This document shows positions 36,395 to 45,770 of a stretch of DNA of 64,000 nt, one piece after another. Where the stretch lies: positions 23,996 through 87,995 of the forward strand of contig CACHXC010000005.1 of assembly GCA_902583715.1 (NCBI GenBank), written 5' to 3'. The first letter of the stretch is position 1; every line of letters starts with the position of its first letter. A model generated the notes under the pieces. That model did no database searches. It saw only the letters and a list, made by a program, of their open reading frames with translations, and was not told the DNA's origin. Position numbers and translations under genes: made by a program. Source of the DNA: an uncultured SAR116 cluster alpha proteobacterium (GTDB taxonomy: Bacteria; Pseudomonadota; Alphaproteobacteria; Puniceispirillales; Puniceispirillaceae).

Positions 36395-37336
36395 ATGGTA
36401 CGAAACGGAATGAATGATCCAAACAACGGCTTTTTATATAGTGGACATGCCAGCGATCAGGAGGCCCTGATCAAAAAAGCGTCGAAAGACAATCCAAAAG
36501 AATTTATTTTCGTCCGCGCAACCAGTTCAACGGTTCTAGAGACCGCCCGAAAAGCCCATAAGTTAAAGCTCGTCAAACCAATTTTAGTTGGCGAACGGAA
36601 AGCAATTGAAAAAGCATCAAATTCAATTGGTTGGTCCCTCAAAAATATCGACGTTGTCGCTACAAATGATGAAGAAGATGCCATCTCCTCTTCTGTAAAT
36701 CTCTTTAAATCTGGTAATATTTCGGGTTTCGTAAAGGGTAACCTACACACAGATACATTCATGGGCGGCCTTGTCAAAAGAGAGGCTGGAGTTCGGGCTG
36801 GCCGACGACTTGTTCATGTCTTTGTCATGCTGCCTCCTAACGGGGGCGAGCCACTTTTAATAAGTGACGCTGCGATAAATATAAGACCCGACATTAACAC
36901 CCGCGTTGAGGCAGCACTCTTAATGGCTGAAATGTCACGAAAACTGGGTTGCACACGACCAAAAGTAGCGGTTCTATCAGCTACTGAGAGCATTCTGCCT
37001 GCTATGCCGTCAAGCGTCGAAGCAGTTGAAATTGCCAGATTGGCTCGAGAGAAAGATCCTGATGCAGATTTTTTTGGGCCCCTTTCTTTTGATCTTGCAA
37101 TTTCACCTAGAGCCACTGCCGAAAAGGGTATAACTAACCAAGTAGCTGGCAGGGCCAACGCACTTGTTGTACCCGACATTGTATCAGGTAATATTCTGTT
37201 CAAGTCTCTTGTTTGGTGTGCAGGCGGATTGGCAGCTGGTTTGGTTTTAGGTGGCGCCGTGCCAATAGTATTGACCAGTCGCTCTGATCCACCAGAAGCA
37301 AGACTTGCAGCTATAGCACTCGCATCTCTAGCGTGA
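36395..37336 (+). CDS. Phosphate acetyl/butyryltransferase-family enzyme (Pta/Ptb-like)
   Basis: A 313-residue acyl-phosphotransferase of the Pta/Ptb family, expected to interconvert an acyl phosphate and acyl-CoA. Family blocks include the LVKPILVGERKAIEKA start, GNLHTDTFMGGLV, ISDAAINIRPDI and the end block NALVVPDIVSGNI. In taurine and isethionate users Pta turns the acetyl phosphate made by Xsc into acetyl-CoA, but no Xsc gene is in the window. GGA eight bases before the ATG supports the start. It is convergent with the GcvT-like gene. The exact acyl group is open. Confidence 0.8.
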   Translation: MVRNGMNDPNNGFLYSGHASDQEALIKKASKDNPKEFIFVRATSSTVLETARKAHKLKLVKPILVGERKAIEKASNSIGWSLKNIDVVATNDEEDAISSSVNLFKSGNISGFVKGNLHTDTFMGGLVKREAGVRAGRRLVHVFVMLPPNGGEPLLISDAAINIRPDINTRVEAALLMAEMSRKLGCTRPKVAVLSATESILPAMPSSVEAVEIARLAREKDPDADFFGPLSFDLAISPRATAEKGITNQVAGRANALVVPDIVSGNILFKSLVWCAGGLAAGLVLGGAVPIVLTSRSDPPEARLAAIALASLA

Positions 37337-37376
37337 AATTTTAGTATCAAGTGCAATAAATATGTTTAGCAAAATA

Positions 37377-38513
37377 TTAAATCGCAGTAATTTTTTGGAA
37401 ATTACTGTAGAAACGGCGTGAACAAACAATAGCTTTCCGGCTTTTGACTGAATAACAGCTGTCCCCAAAAACGCAAATTTGGTTACCATTGACGGCTAAC
37501 TCAGGTTTGATCTGAGCAATTGCGATCGTTTTACCGAGCCATGCACTTACTGCGTGGCTAGTTATTTTACCAACAGTCTGCCCGTTCGCATACAAGAAGC
37601 TGTGTTCGTACAACGGGCTAAGCCCATCAATGGTCAAGCCAACAATCTTGTGCCTTGGCATTCGGGATTTTTTCTCCCACGCAGTTTTTCCACGAAAATG
37701 TTTTTTCGAACCATCAATTATAAAGTCGAGCCCAAGTTCAGTTGGAGTCTCAGAGCCTGTCATATCACGTCCAAAAAATAACAAGCCTGCCTCAATCCGG
37801 GCGATATCGATTGCATCGAATCCAACAGGCACGGCTCCATTCGAAACCAGATAGTTCCATACATGGATTGCGTGCTGAGATTTTACGAAAATTTCAAAAC
37901 CATCCTCACCTGAATAACTGGTACGCGCAATCATTACATCTGAGTCTGAAATGGAAAACAGCCCATGTTCGAAACGTCCAAGATTTACAGGCAGTGGCCC
38001 CCTAACGATCCTTTTAATCACAGTCGCCGCATGTGGCCCTTGCAACATCAGGCATACTGTATCATCGTCAGCCCGCGCAATAACTTCGGTACCCTCCAGT
38101 GACTTCGAGAGGTAGTCCACACCAAAGCCAGCACCAAAACAAATCAACCAAGACGCATCAAATTTTTCAGACTCTAGCGATGACAGACGAAAGACTATTG
38201 CATCGTCAATCACGTATCCGTTCTCATTCAGCAAAGCTGCATAAGTGGCCACACCTGGTTTGATCTTATTGCAATCGCGTGTAATCAAAAAATCTATAAC
38301 TTCAGAAGCACCTGAACCCTTGAGCCATATCTTTTTTATACCCGACATATCTGTGAGGCCAGCAGCCTTGCGGATCGCTTTGTGCTCAGACTCAACTCCC
38401 TTGCTATAACTTTTTGAGACTGGCATCTGGTTCCAGACGAAAAAGTCAGCGCCAAGAGCCTCATGAACTGAAACTATCGGGCTGGATCTGGAATTTGCAA
38501 AGCTTACCCGCAT
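37377..38513 (-). CDS. GcvT-family tetrahydrofolate-dependent C1 transferase
   Basis: Aminomethyltransferase-fold protein of 378 residues, related to GcvT, DmdA and sarcosine/dimethylglycine demethylase domains. The conserved folate-active Asp block is NENGYVIDDAIV (D103-D104); further fold marks are SYSGEDGFEIFV and FDAIDIARIEAGL. It has no GcvH, GcvP or other glycine-cleavage partner nearby, so it probably demethylates or moves a C1 unit from another compound to THF, in keeping with fhs and folD. Its ATG overlaps the stop of the GldFG-like gene as TGATG, so the two are coupled. The substrate is unknown; DmdA-like action on a methylated sulfur compound is one option. Confidence 0.75.
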   Translation of the reverse strand: MRVSFANSRSSPIVSVHEALGADFFVWNQMPVSKSYSKGVESEHKAIRKAAGLTDMSGIKKIWLKGSGASEVIDFLITRDCNKIKPGVATYAALLNENGYVIDDAIVFRLSSLESEKFDASWLICFGAGFGVDYLSKSLEGTEVIARADDDTVCLMLQGPHAATVIKRIVRGPLPVNLGRFEHGLFSISDSDVMIARTSYSGEDGFEIFVKSQHAIHVWNYLVSNGAVPVGFDAIDIARIEAGLLFFGRDMTGSETPTELGLDFIIDGSKKHFRGKTAWEKKSRMPRHKIVGLTIDGLSPLYEHSFLYANGQTVGKITSHAVSAWLGKTIAIAQIKPELAVNGNQICVFGDSCYSVKSRKAIVCSRRFYSNFQKITAI

Positions 38514-41071
38514 CAAAATTTTCTGATCCTTTGAGATCTCCGTCTAAAATCTCGCAGTATCAATAAAATAACAGCAGAAAAAATTGGACCACAAATAAGG
38601 TTTAGCAATATTGTTACTTGGAACAGCTCATTGACATCCTGCCTAATTTGAAGCCGAATTTTCCGAAGCTCTTCTTTCAGCGGATATATCATCTCTCGAA
38701 TTTTAAGAACTTCCAGTTTGAGAGACTCCGGTAAATCGTTTTCAGTCTTCGCATTTGCTAGTTTTAGAAACTGCCTGATATTTTCCTCAGCCGCGTTTAT
38801 GCTTGAGGCAAACTCAACCTCTTTCGAGTGATATTTTTCTCGGCTAGCAACTAACATTTCTTCAACTTTTGAAAAAACTCTGACCGGGCTTTTTCTAGAC
38901 CTAATCTCCAATAAGTCTTCCGAGCCAGCTGAGAGCTCCACCAAGTTCAAAAACAAATTGTGATTATCGTTAATAGGTCTGGACAGAGCTGCAGCCGTGG
39001 ATCCAACACCCGCTCTGCTGAAACCATCATAAAGCCAATCAGTATCTCCAACCAACACCAAAGATGCTGACGTTTTTAGATCGTTTGCATTGTTGCGCAG
39101 GAATGGGGATGACAATTTTTCGTTGACCCGACCGACAATAATTTTTGGAGCCTGCACATCGCTTTCAAAGGCCAATGAGAGTTCTCCCGTGCTCTTCTCA
39201 TTAAACGAGGCGCGCGTTTCTATGGAAATTTGTTCACTGGTGACAACAATTGGCTTTAAAAAATTAGACCCTTCCTCTGAGGTAAAGCCTCCTGCCTCTG
39301 CAAACAATAACTCATTAAGATTGGCAACAACTGGCTCATCTTTTGTCATGTTTTTTTCGCGCAGTCTTAGCCAATATGGATACGCGAAATTTTTGCCGTT
39401 TCCTGTCTCCACATTTGCGGCATTTTCAAAATCACCAACAACACCATCACGAGAAAATTCTATTCCATAAAATTGTATCAGATCCGCAATTGTGTTGATT
39501 TTCCCTATCCCCGATAGCCCCAATTCCAATTTAGCGTTGGCTTCGTTCATACGCTGAAAAGGATCGAGCATTATTATTGCACTTCTACCCTCTTGAATGT
39601 GTTGATCGATTGCCTTGACCATCGCCTGCCGGATGATTGGCGCATCAAAAATTATCAGGACATCATATTGTTCATCTAAACTCTCAGCAAAATATGGAAG
39701 GACAGACACGTCGTATTGACGTTTTAGGTCCTCTATTACGGATAAACCAGGGTGTGTCGTGTGTGCATTAGAGGGCTTAAGCACTGAGGACAACAGAGCT
39801 ATCCTTGGTGGCTGTGCGCGTTGTAAATTGCTCAGCTGGAGTGCGAGGTCATATTCCAGCGAGGCTGCCCGATTCACATCTATGTAACCAGTTGTTAAAG
39901 AGCGATCCTCTTTACTGATAACCATACCAAAGTAGAATTCGTCACCTGAAGACATCGGTATACGAGCGATGCCAGCACTTTCCGCCTCATCAGCTTCGCG
40001 ACTATCAATCCGCAGTGTTATAACAGAAACCTCAATTTTTCCAAAACTTGCTGCTTCGAGGGCATTTAGTGAACGCTCAACTCGATCCATATGTTTAATT
40101 ATTTTTTGAGGAATTTGGCTTTTGTCAGAGCTCACAAACAACCTAATTTTTGTGCCGTCGGAGCTTTTTTCTGCGAGTTCCAGTGTCCTTGAGTTGAACG
40201 TATATTCCTTTGCATCCGTCAAATCTAATTTCAAATCAAGGTAACTGACAAAGTTAGCCATCATGCCAATTGAACCAGCGGAAATAAATAAACAGGTAAT
40301 TGAAATAAATGGGAAATATGTCAATAAAAAAGATGTTTTTCGGTATCCTCCTATCTGATAGCTCGCAAGCCAAATACAAACGGACGTTAGGGTGAGAAAA
40401 TAAAAAATCCCGGATAGGCTCACCTTGCCTGCAGTAAACTCATCAAACCAATGAGCTGGGCTGGCAACAAAGGTAAAGCGACTTATTTGCTCAACAAAAT
40501 TTGGCAGCGCAGCAATCTGAAGTGCGTCAACATCCAGAAAAATGAGTGCGAATAATGCACAAGAGCCCAATAAAAATGAACTGACCTCCTCTTTGGAGAC
40601 AGCACTGGCCAAAATCGCGACAGCGTACATCAAAGCGAGCGCAAGAATTGCACCGACATATCCAGAGATCACAGTTCCCCAATCAGGCTCACCCAAAACA
40701 CCAAGGGTCACAACCAATGGGAACGTGAGGAGCAGCATTTGGCTCAAAATTATCAGGCCACAAAGCCATTTCCCTACCACAATTTCAATTGGCAAAAAGG
40801 GGTAGGAGAGCAACAAGCTCATCTCACTTGAAGCTTTTTTGGTGCCAAAGGCTCTCATTCCAAAAGCTGGAAGAAAAAAAACTGATAACCAAAGCAGGAA
40901 TGTCCACTGAAGTGACAAGCTCACCAGATTTGAGTCTAGAAAATTTCCAATAAAAAAAATACAGATCGTCAAAAGAATTAAAAAACCGGATATGAACAGA
41001 GCAGTAGAGGTAGAACAGCCGCGGAGGATAAGTTCATAAACGAGTATTGTTTTGATGTTTCTCAGGCTCAA
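38513..41071 (-). CDS. Fused ABC-2 permease and GldG-like protein
   Basis: An 852-residue fusion. The first 265 residues are an ABC-2-type permease (GldF-like, about six helices). The middle 550 are a soluble GldG/ABC_transp_aux-type domain that should lie outside the cytoplasm, and a single helix near 825-845 ends the protein with a basic tail. The GldG part contains PRIALLSSVLKPSN and GRSAIIMLDPF typical segments. The ATPase partner lies 35 bases upstream. In Bacteroidetes GldAFG serves gliding; elsewhere the role of such exporters is mostly unknown. Its place within an apparent sulfonate-importer operon is unusual. Confidence 0.78.
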   Translation of the reverse strand: MSLRNIKTILVYELILRGCSTSTALFISGFLILLTICIFFIGNFLDSNLVSLSLQWTFLLWLSVFFLPAFGMRAFGTKKASSEMSLLLSYPFLPIEIVVGKWLCGLIILSQMLLLTFPLVVTLGVLGEPDWGTVISGYVGAILALALMYAVAILASAVSKEEVSSFLLGSCALFALIFLDVDALQIAALPNFVEQISRFTFVASPAHWFDEFTAGKVSLSGIFYFLTLTSVCIWLASYQIGGYRKTSFLLTYFPFISITCLFISAGSIGMMANFVSYLDLKLDLTDAKEYTFNSRTLELAEKSSDGTKIRLFVSSDKSQIPQKIIKHMDRVERSLNALEAASFGKIEVSVITLRIDSREADEAESAGIARIPMSSGDEFYFGMVISKEDRSLTTGYIDVNRAASLEYDLALQLSNLQRAQPPRIALLSSVLKPSNAHTTHPGLSVIEDLKRQYDVSVLPYFAESLDEQYDVLIIFDAPIIRQAMVKAIDQHIQEGRSAIIMLDPFQRMNEANAKLELGLSGIGKINTIADLIQFYGIEFSRDGVVGDFENAANVETGNGKNFAYPYWLRLREKNMTKDEPVVANLNELLFAEAGGFTSEEGSNFLKPIVVTSEQISIETRASFNEKSTGELSLAFESDVQAPKIIVGRVNEKLSSPFLRNNANDLKTSASLVLVGDTDWLYDGFSRAGVGSTAAALSRPINDNHNLFLNLVELSAGSEDLLEIRSRKSPVRVFSKVEEMLVASREKYHSKEVEFASSINAAEENIRQFLKLANAKTENDLPESLKLEVLKIREMIYPLKEELRKIRLQIRQDVNELFQVTILLNLICGPIFSAVILLILRDFRRRSQRIRKF

Positions 41072-41106
41072 TTATACCACCACTTCTATTTCTGGTTCTG
41101 GGCACA

Positions 41107-41817
41107 CTAACTCGCGTAATTTATTATCGAGCTTTCCAAGTGCCCCTCGGCGTCCAGGAATGCTTGGGTGGCCCCATCCTTCACGATACACCCGTTATTC
41201 ATAACCAATATGCGCCCGCACATAGCTTCTGCCTCCTCCAAGATATGGGTCGACATTATCACAATTTTTTTTCTCGCGATTTCCAGGATATAACGCCGTA
41301 ACGCAACCTTTTGAATAGGATCCAATCCATCCGTCGGCTCGTCAAGGAAGAGAATTTCGGGGTTGTGCACCAAAGCTTGAGCAAGCCAAACTCTTTGCCG
41401 TAGACCCTTTGAGAGATCAGCCAGACGTAAGCCTGATATTTGCTCTAATTGCAGTTCCTCTATAACTGTCGTGACAGATTTTTTCTGTTTATCATTACTC
41501 AAACCGTGCGAAAGCGCTGAGAGTCTTATAAACTCAGCGGCTGTCAAATCTTCAAATCCAGACGGCGACTCAGGCAAGTAGCCAACTTTAAGCTGACAAT
41601 AAGTTCTGCTGCGAACAATTGAATGCTGGTTGAAAAATGCATCGCCATCGCTGGGTGTTAAAACACCAGACAGGCATTTAATCAATGTTGACTTACCAGC
41701 TCCATTTGCACCCAACAGCCCAATAAAATCACCATCACATGCAGAGAAATTAACGCCATCAAGGGCTGGCTTGTCTCCATAAAATTTTGTCAAGCTTCGC
41801 ACTTCTATCGTATTCAT
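41107..41817 (-). CDS. ABC exporter ATPase (GldA-like)
   Basis: Cytoplasmic ATPase of 236 residues for the GldFG-like permease that follows. Motifs are Walker A LLGANGAGKST, the signature LSKGLRQRVWLAQAL, Walker B EILFLDEPTDGLDP and the H-loop IMSTHILEEAEAM, the pattern of ABC-2/export ATPases, unlike the importer ATPases upstream. The permease gene starts 35 bases after it. It follows the small membrane protein gene by 25 bases, so it may belong to the same long minus-strand transcript as the sulfonate importer. Confidence 0.88.
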   Translation of the reverse strand: MNTIEVRSLTKFYGDKPALDGVNFSACDGDFIGLLGANGAGKSTLIKCLSGVLTPSDGDAFFNQHSIVRSRTYCQLKVGYLPESPSGFEDLTAAEFIRLSALSHGLSNDKQKKSVTTVIEELQLEQISGLRLADLSKGLRQRVWLAQALVHNPEILFLDEPTDGLDPIQKVALRRYILEIARKKIVIMSTHILEEAEAMCGRILVMNNGCIVKDGATQAFLDAEGHLESSIINYAS

Positions 41818-41842
41818 TGATTACGCCAGCCATGTATCAGAT

Positions 41843-42094
41843 TCAGGACAGGTCAATAATAAACCCAGAAACAATGAACAAGAAAATACTAACAGACATG
41901 GCCGCATAGCCACTCGTTGAAAAACCTTTTGCGATCCGATTGACTGCTACGTCACGGCTTTCAAACGGCCGGTCACCGATCATAGACACCACAAAACTGC
42001 TCAGAGCTCTGGCAAACGTTGATAGAATTGCACCCATGATAGCAAGTGAAACAACTATATTTTTTGAGGTCATAATTAGTAGAAAGTCGAGCAC
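41843..42094 (-). CDS. Small two-helix membrane protein of unknown role
   Basis: An 83-residue protein with two hydrophobic segments (MTSKNIVVSLAIMGAILSTFA and GYAAMSVSIFLFIVSGFIIDL). It lies between the importer ATPase gene (54 bases) and the GldA-like gene (25 bases), on the same strand. The start is a GTG with GGACC upstream; an ATG seven codons in is also possible. I do not recognise the family. It may be an accessory piece of the GldAFG-like exporter. Confidence 0.55.
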   Translation of the reverse strand: MLDFLLIMTSKNIVVSLAIMGAILSTFARALSSFVVSMIGDRPFESRDVAVNRIAKGFSTSGYAAMSVSIFLFIVSGFIIDLS

Positions 42095-42148
42095 TTTCAG
42101 AGGTCCTATTAAAAATAGATGGACTGGAGCCTCAGTGATAGCCCAAAG

Positions 42149-42994
42149 CTATTTTGAAATAGCGAAGCTTTTCATTGCTTCACCGTGAAGCAAATCCATA
42201 GCCTGTTTTCGATATTTAAAGGCTTTGGCAGACGTCAACATCTTGTAGTTGCGAGGACGCGGCAAATCAATTTTGATGACAGTTTGGACGGTGGTTGGCT
42301 TGTTTGACAAAATGACCAAATTGTCGGCGAGAAAGATAGCTTCATCTATCTCAGACGTGACAAAAATGTTCGTTTTTTTATTCTCCTCGAAAAGTTCAAG
42401 GAAGAATTCCTGCATGAGGCTCCGCGACATAGCATCAAGCCCTCTGAAAGGCTCATCCATGATCATAACAGTTGGCTCATTAATCAAAGCACGCGCCAAT
42501 TCAGCGCGGCGCTGCATACCGCCAGAAAGTTGGAGCGGAAATTTGTGAATAAATTCACCAAGTCCAACTTTGACCAAAAGTTCCTTGGCCTCGTCATCAA
42601 GCGAACGTCCCTTTTTTTCGCCTCTCATTTTCGGACCAAACGTTACATTTTCTAATGTGGTTTGCCATGGGATCAACGCCGTTTCTTGGAAAACAACCAT
42701 CCTGTCCTGAGCTGGCCCTGTGACGAGTTTTCCATCTACAGTTACCTCCCCCACATCGGGCTTTTCAAATCCGGCAAGGAGGTTAACTAATGTCGATTTG
42801 CCGCATCCAGATGGCCCAACGATAACGGTCAGCTCACCGGCTGGAAATTCAACGGAAATGTTTTTTAAAACCTCCTCGGATTCCCAGGTTTCACCGTAGG
42901 CTTTGGACACATTTTTCATTTCCACTTGCGAGCTATTTAACTTTTTATTTTTTTTACTCGCAGTTGATTTAGAAGCTGACTTGCTTGAGCTCAT
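42149..42994 (-). CDS. Sulfonate/taurine-type ABC importer ATPase 2
   Basis: Importer ATPase of the NitT/TauT class, 281 residues. It has a Ser/Lys-rich N-terminal extension (about 25 residues), then Walker A VGPSGCGKST, a variant signature LSGGMQRRAELARAL, Walker B TVMIMDEPFRGLD and the D/H-loop region, where VTSEIDEA stands in the place of the usual VTHD, so the switch His is replaced by Ser. That His loss in an importer ATPase suggests a less active or regulatory half-site. GGAG six bases before 42994 sets the start over the GTG at 43006. It pairs with the permease at 43049. Confidence 0.85.
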   Translation of the reverse strand: MSSSKSASKSTASKKNKKLNSSQVEMKNVSKAYGETWESEEVLKNISVEFPAGELTVIVGPSGCGKSTLVNLLAGFEKPDVGEVTVDGKLVTGPAQDRMVVFQETALIPWQTTLENVTFGPKMRGEKKGRSLDDEAKELLVKVGLGEFIHKFPLQLSGGMQRRAELARALINEPTVMIMDEPFRGLDAMSRSLMQEFFLELFEENKKTNIFVTSEIDEAIFLADNLVILSNKPTTVQTVIKIDLPRPRNYKMLTSAKAFKYRKQAMDLLHGEAMKSFAISK

Positions 42995-43048
42995 CTCAAA
43001 CTCCACACCATTTCAAATAATTTTCCATAATTCGGTCTAAAAATGCGA

Positions 43049-43858
43049 TCAAAAAAGCCGCCGCCAAGGCATAAAGAAATATCCAATTTTTCGGATGGTA
43101 CTCGAACAGATATACCCAGCTATGCCAATTGATATCATTCCAACAACAATTTGCTCTAAAGAACCGCCCATGTATGAATTCCAGATGAAAAAGCCGAGGC
43201 CACCGCCACCTTGTGTGCCACCGCCAGAAATCATCTCAGCAGCAAGGACAACCTCCCAAGTGATACCCATACCAACTGCAGCACCAGTAAATATCGACGG
43301 CAACGTGCCTGGCAGCACTATTTTCCAAAATAAGTCCATTTGAGACGCGCCCATTGATTGGGCGGCTCTCAGGTAACTGATATCAATACTTCGCGCACCA
43401 CCAAGGACATTAATCACTATTGTAAAAAACGCCCCAAGAAAGGTTACAAAAGCGATCGACATTTCATTTGTTGGCCAAAAAATCAGGGAGGCCGGAACCC
43501 AAGCTAATGGTGGAATAGGCCGGAGTATTTCAAATGGCGGAAAAAAAACCCCGCGAAAATATCTATTAACGGCTAGCAACAAGCCAAATGGGATTCCAAT
43601 TATCATTGCTACCAAAAAACCAGCCAAAACCCGGCTAAAACTTGATACCCAGCTCATCCAGTACCCAACCTTTGGAATAACACCAAGAAATGCAGCAAAA
43701 ACATCTCCAGGTGGGGGCACTAAACCTATGCCTAAAACATCTACACCAGTCCAATCATCAATCATTGCACCAATGTGCCAAATGATTACAAAGCACACGA
43801 TCGCCCCAACACCCCGCCGGGTGGTCGTGTTTTTGAGAAAATTTCCTACAGCACTCAT
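43049..43858 (-). CDS. Sulfonate/taurine-type ABC importer permease 2
   Basis: Permease of the TauC/SsuC class, about 270 residues with six helices. The EAA coupling loop reads SYLRAAQSMGASQMDLFWKIVLP. The frame is open to a GTG at 43927 that would overlap the upstream ATPase gene by 20 bases. The ATG at 43858 has GAG six bases upstream and begins just before the first helix, so it is preferred, but the longer form is possible. An ILRPIPPLAWVPASLIF block is typical of the family. Two different permeases share the one binding protein of this locus. Confidence 0.83.
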   Translation of the reverse strand: MSAVGNFLKNTTTRRGVGAIVCFVIIWHIGAMIDDWTGVDVLGIGLVPPPGDVFAAFLGVIPKVGYWMSWVSSFSRVLAGFLVAMIIGIPFGLLLAVNRYFRGVFFPPFEILRPIPPLAWVPASLIFWPTNEMSIAFVTFLGAFFTIVINVLGGARSIDISYLRAAQSMGASQMDLFWKIVLPGTLPSIFTGAAVGMGITWEVVLAAEMISGGGTQGGGGLGFFIWNSYMGGSLEQIVVGMISIGIAGYICSSTIRKIGYFFMPWRRLF

Positions 43859-43907
43859 GTTTGTCTCAATTCCTGGCTCGTTTAAATATGAACTTTGCAA
43901 ATCATTA

Positions 43908-44756
43908 TCAGGCCATTTCTCGCTCACCCGCTTGGAAGGCCTTTACAGCTTCTTCGTGAACAGCATCGTTGACCTCCTCAAGAAGTTTGCGAAAACCTTC
44001 AGAGGATTGGGTGGCATAAGACCTAGGCCTCGGGATTTTTACCTCAACTGTCTTTTTCAACTGACATGGACGGGTCGTAACAACATGCACTTTGTCCCCG
44101 AGAAAAATGGCCTCCTCCAGGTCGTGCGTAATAAAAAAGATCGTCACGCCAGTTCTGTCGTATGTTTCAAGCAAAGACTCATGCATGATCTGTTTTGTTA
44201 AGGCATCCATGGCTCGATACGGCTCATCCAACAGCAAGACTTTTGGGTTATTTATTAGGGCTCTGACAATCTCTGCGCGCCGCGCCATCCCAGATGAAAC
44301 CTCACCAGGATATTTTTTAACAAATTGTCCAAGACCCGCCTCAGCCAGCATTTGGCCTGCTTTGTCCATTGCCTCATTTTTAGACAACACCCGCTGAACA
44401 GTTGGCCCGTAAGCAACATTTTCTTGAAGTGTTTTCCATGGGAACAACGCTCCATGTTGAAAAACCACCATTCGCTCTGCACTTTGCTCAGCTTTTGGCT
44501 TTGTTGGGCCGCATAAAAGCTCCCCATCCAGATGAATGCTTCCCTCAGTAATGGAGTGAAAGCCTGCAATCGCGTTTAAAAGTGTCGTTTTACCGCACCC
44601 TGATGGTCCAACAATCATGCAAACCTCACCACCTGCGATTTCCATAGAACAATCGTCCACAGCTTTGACATTCACGCCCGATGGATCATAAATTTTTGTG
44701 ACATTTTTGATGCTTAAAGCACCAATTTTTTTCCGTTTAGGAGATTTGTTCACCAT
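43908..44756 (-). CDS. Sulfonate/taurine-type ABC importer ATPase 1
   Basis: Importer ATPase of 282 residues. Motifs are Walker A VGPSGCGKTT, signature-like VSSGMARRAEIVRAL (the usual LSGGQ is SSGMA here), Walker B VLLLDEPYRAMD and a standard H-loop FITHDLEEA. So this copy keeps the switch His that the other ATPase has lost, while its signature motif is the more diverged one. AGGA seven bases before 44756 fixes the start; the frame runs on to 44831. It lies 38 bases after the first permease. The two ATPases are probably a heterodimer. Confidence 0.86.
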   Translation of the reverse strand: MVNKSPKRKKIGALSIKNVTKIYDPSGVNVKAVDDCSMEIAGGEVCMIVGPSGCGKTTLLNAIAGFHSITEGSIHLDGELLCGPTKPKAEQSAERMVVFQHGALFPWKTLQENVAYGPTVQRVLSKNEAMDKAGQMLAEAGLGQFVKKYPGEVSSGMARRAEIVRALINNPKVLLLDEPYRAMDALTKQIMHESLLETYDRTGVTIFFITHDLEEAIFLGDKVHVVTTRPCQLKKTVEVKIPRPRSYATQSSEGFRKLLEEVNDAVHEEAVKAFQAGEREMA

Positions 44757-44794
44757 AACTATTTCCTTTATGCCCTTCTCAAAGAGCAGATCAT

Positions 44795-45676
44795 TTATCG
44801 ACCTTGCTGTGCCAGCTCTTTCACATGCCAAGCCATCAATTTGTTGCCCAACGCCCTAACACATGCAGAGCTGAAATAACCGATAAATCCCAGAGTTATC
44901 ATAGCAATGACCATTGGCACCGTCACATTGTTCATGTACGCGTCAACAATCAGATAGCCTAACCCCAAATCACCAGAGACCATTTCTGCTGCAACTAGAG
45001 AGAACCATGCCACACCAATCGAAATCTGGAGACCGGTAAAAATAAAAGGTAATGCTCCTGGCACAACAACATGCCGGAAAATATCCCACCTTGATGAACC
45101 AAGGCATCCAGCCGCTCGGAAATATTCTTCATCAATTGAGTCAACGCCAAGCATGGCATTCAACGTAGTAACGAAGAATGAGGCTAAAGTTGCAAGGAAA
45201 ATCACTGGCCCCTCAAACCCTGGAAGCAACAGGATGGAAAGCGGCACCCAGGCCAAAATTGGAATTGGACGCAGAGTTTCGATGATTGGAAAAATATAGT
45301 CACGTATTGACCTGGACCAGCCCATAAATAGACCCAGAGGCACGCCAAGCCCGGTCGCTAAACCGAACGCAAACAAAATTCGTTGGCAGCTTACTGCAAT
45401 ATGGTCATAGTATTCTTGGGTAAAAATTGAGATCCCTTGAAACGGAGTGGTGGAAAACCAATCCTTAGAGATCGCCACTGGACCCGGCAATTTATTGAAC
45501 CGCCAGATCTCAAGCCCTTCGCACAAAACCCAGTATGCAAAAAGCCAGAGGCCAATGCCAGCAACGGTCAAATATGGATCTACACTTTTAAATTTTTTGT
45601 TCATGCGGAGCATGAATAATTCGAATCCCTCGGGCTTAGCATTGCCATCAAGCTGTGTAGTTGAAGACTGGGTCAT
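44795..45676 (-). CDS. Sulfonate/taurine-type ABC importer permease 1
   Basis: Permease of the TauC/SsuC class, 293 residues, six helices, coupling loop EEYFRAAGCLGSSRWDIFRHVVVP and the block ETLRPIPILAWVPLSILLLP. GGAG seven bases before the ATG supports the start. It is the second gene after the binding protein, separated by an attenuator-like hairpin. Sequence identity to the second permease is visible through the whole length but modest, so they form a true pair of different subunits rather than a recent duplicate. Confidence 0.87.
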   Translation of the reverse strand: MTQSSTTQLDGNAKPEGFELFMLRMNKKFKSVDPYLTVAGIGLWLFAYWVLCEGLEIWRFNKLPGPVAISKDWFSTTPFQGISIFTQEYYDHIAVSCQRILFAFGLATGLGVPLGLFMGWSRSIRDYIFPIIETLRPIPILAWVPLSILLLPGFEGPVIFLATLASFFVTTLNAMLGVDSIDEEYFRAAGCLGSSRWDIFRHVVVPGALPFIFTGLQISIGVAWFSLVAAEMVSGDLGLGYLIVDAYMNNVTVPMVIAMITLGFIGYFSSACVRALGNKLMAWHVKELAQQGR

Positions 45677-45725
45677 CTGTAGGCTCCAGAAGCGATTTTC
45701 AATTCATTAAAAAAATGGAAAAACC

Positions 45726-45752
45726 GGGAGGGACCATTACACAGTCCCGCCC
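45726..45752 (-). terminator. Attenuator-like hairpin after the binding-protein gene
   Basis: GGGAGGGAC (45726-45734) and GTCCCGCCC (45744-45752) form a nine-base stem with one mismatch and a nine-base loop. On the minus strand it is followed by GGTTTTT. It lies between the binding-protein stop and the permease start, where partial termination would keep the binding protein in excess. Confidence 0.6.
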
Positions 45753-45770
45753 TAAATTTATTGAGTTGAA

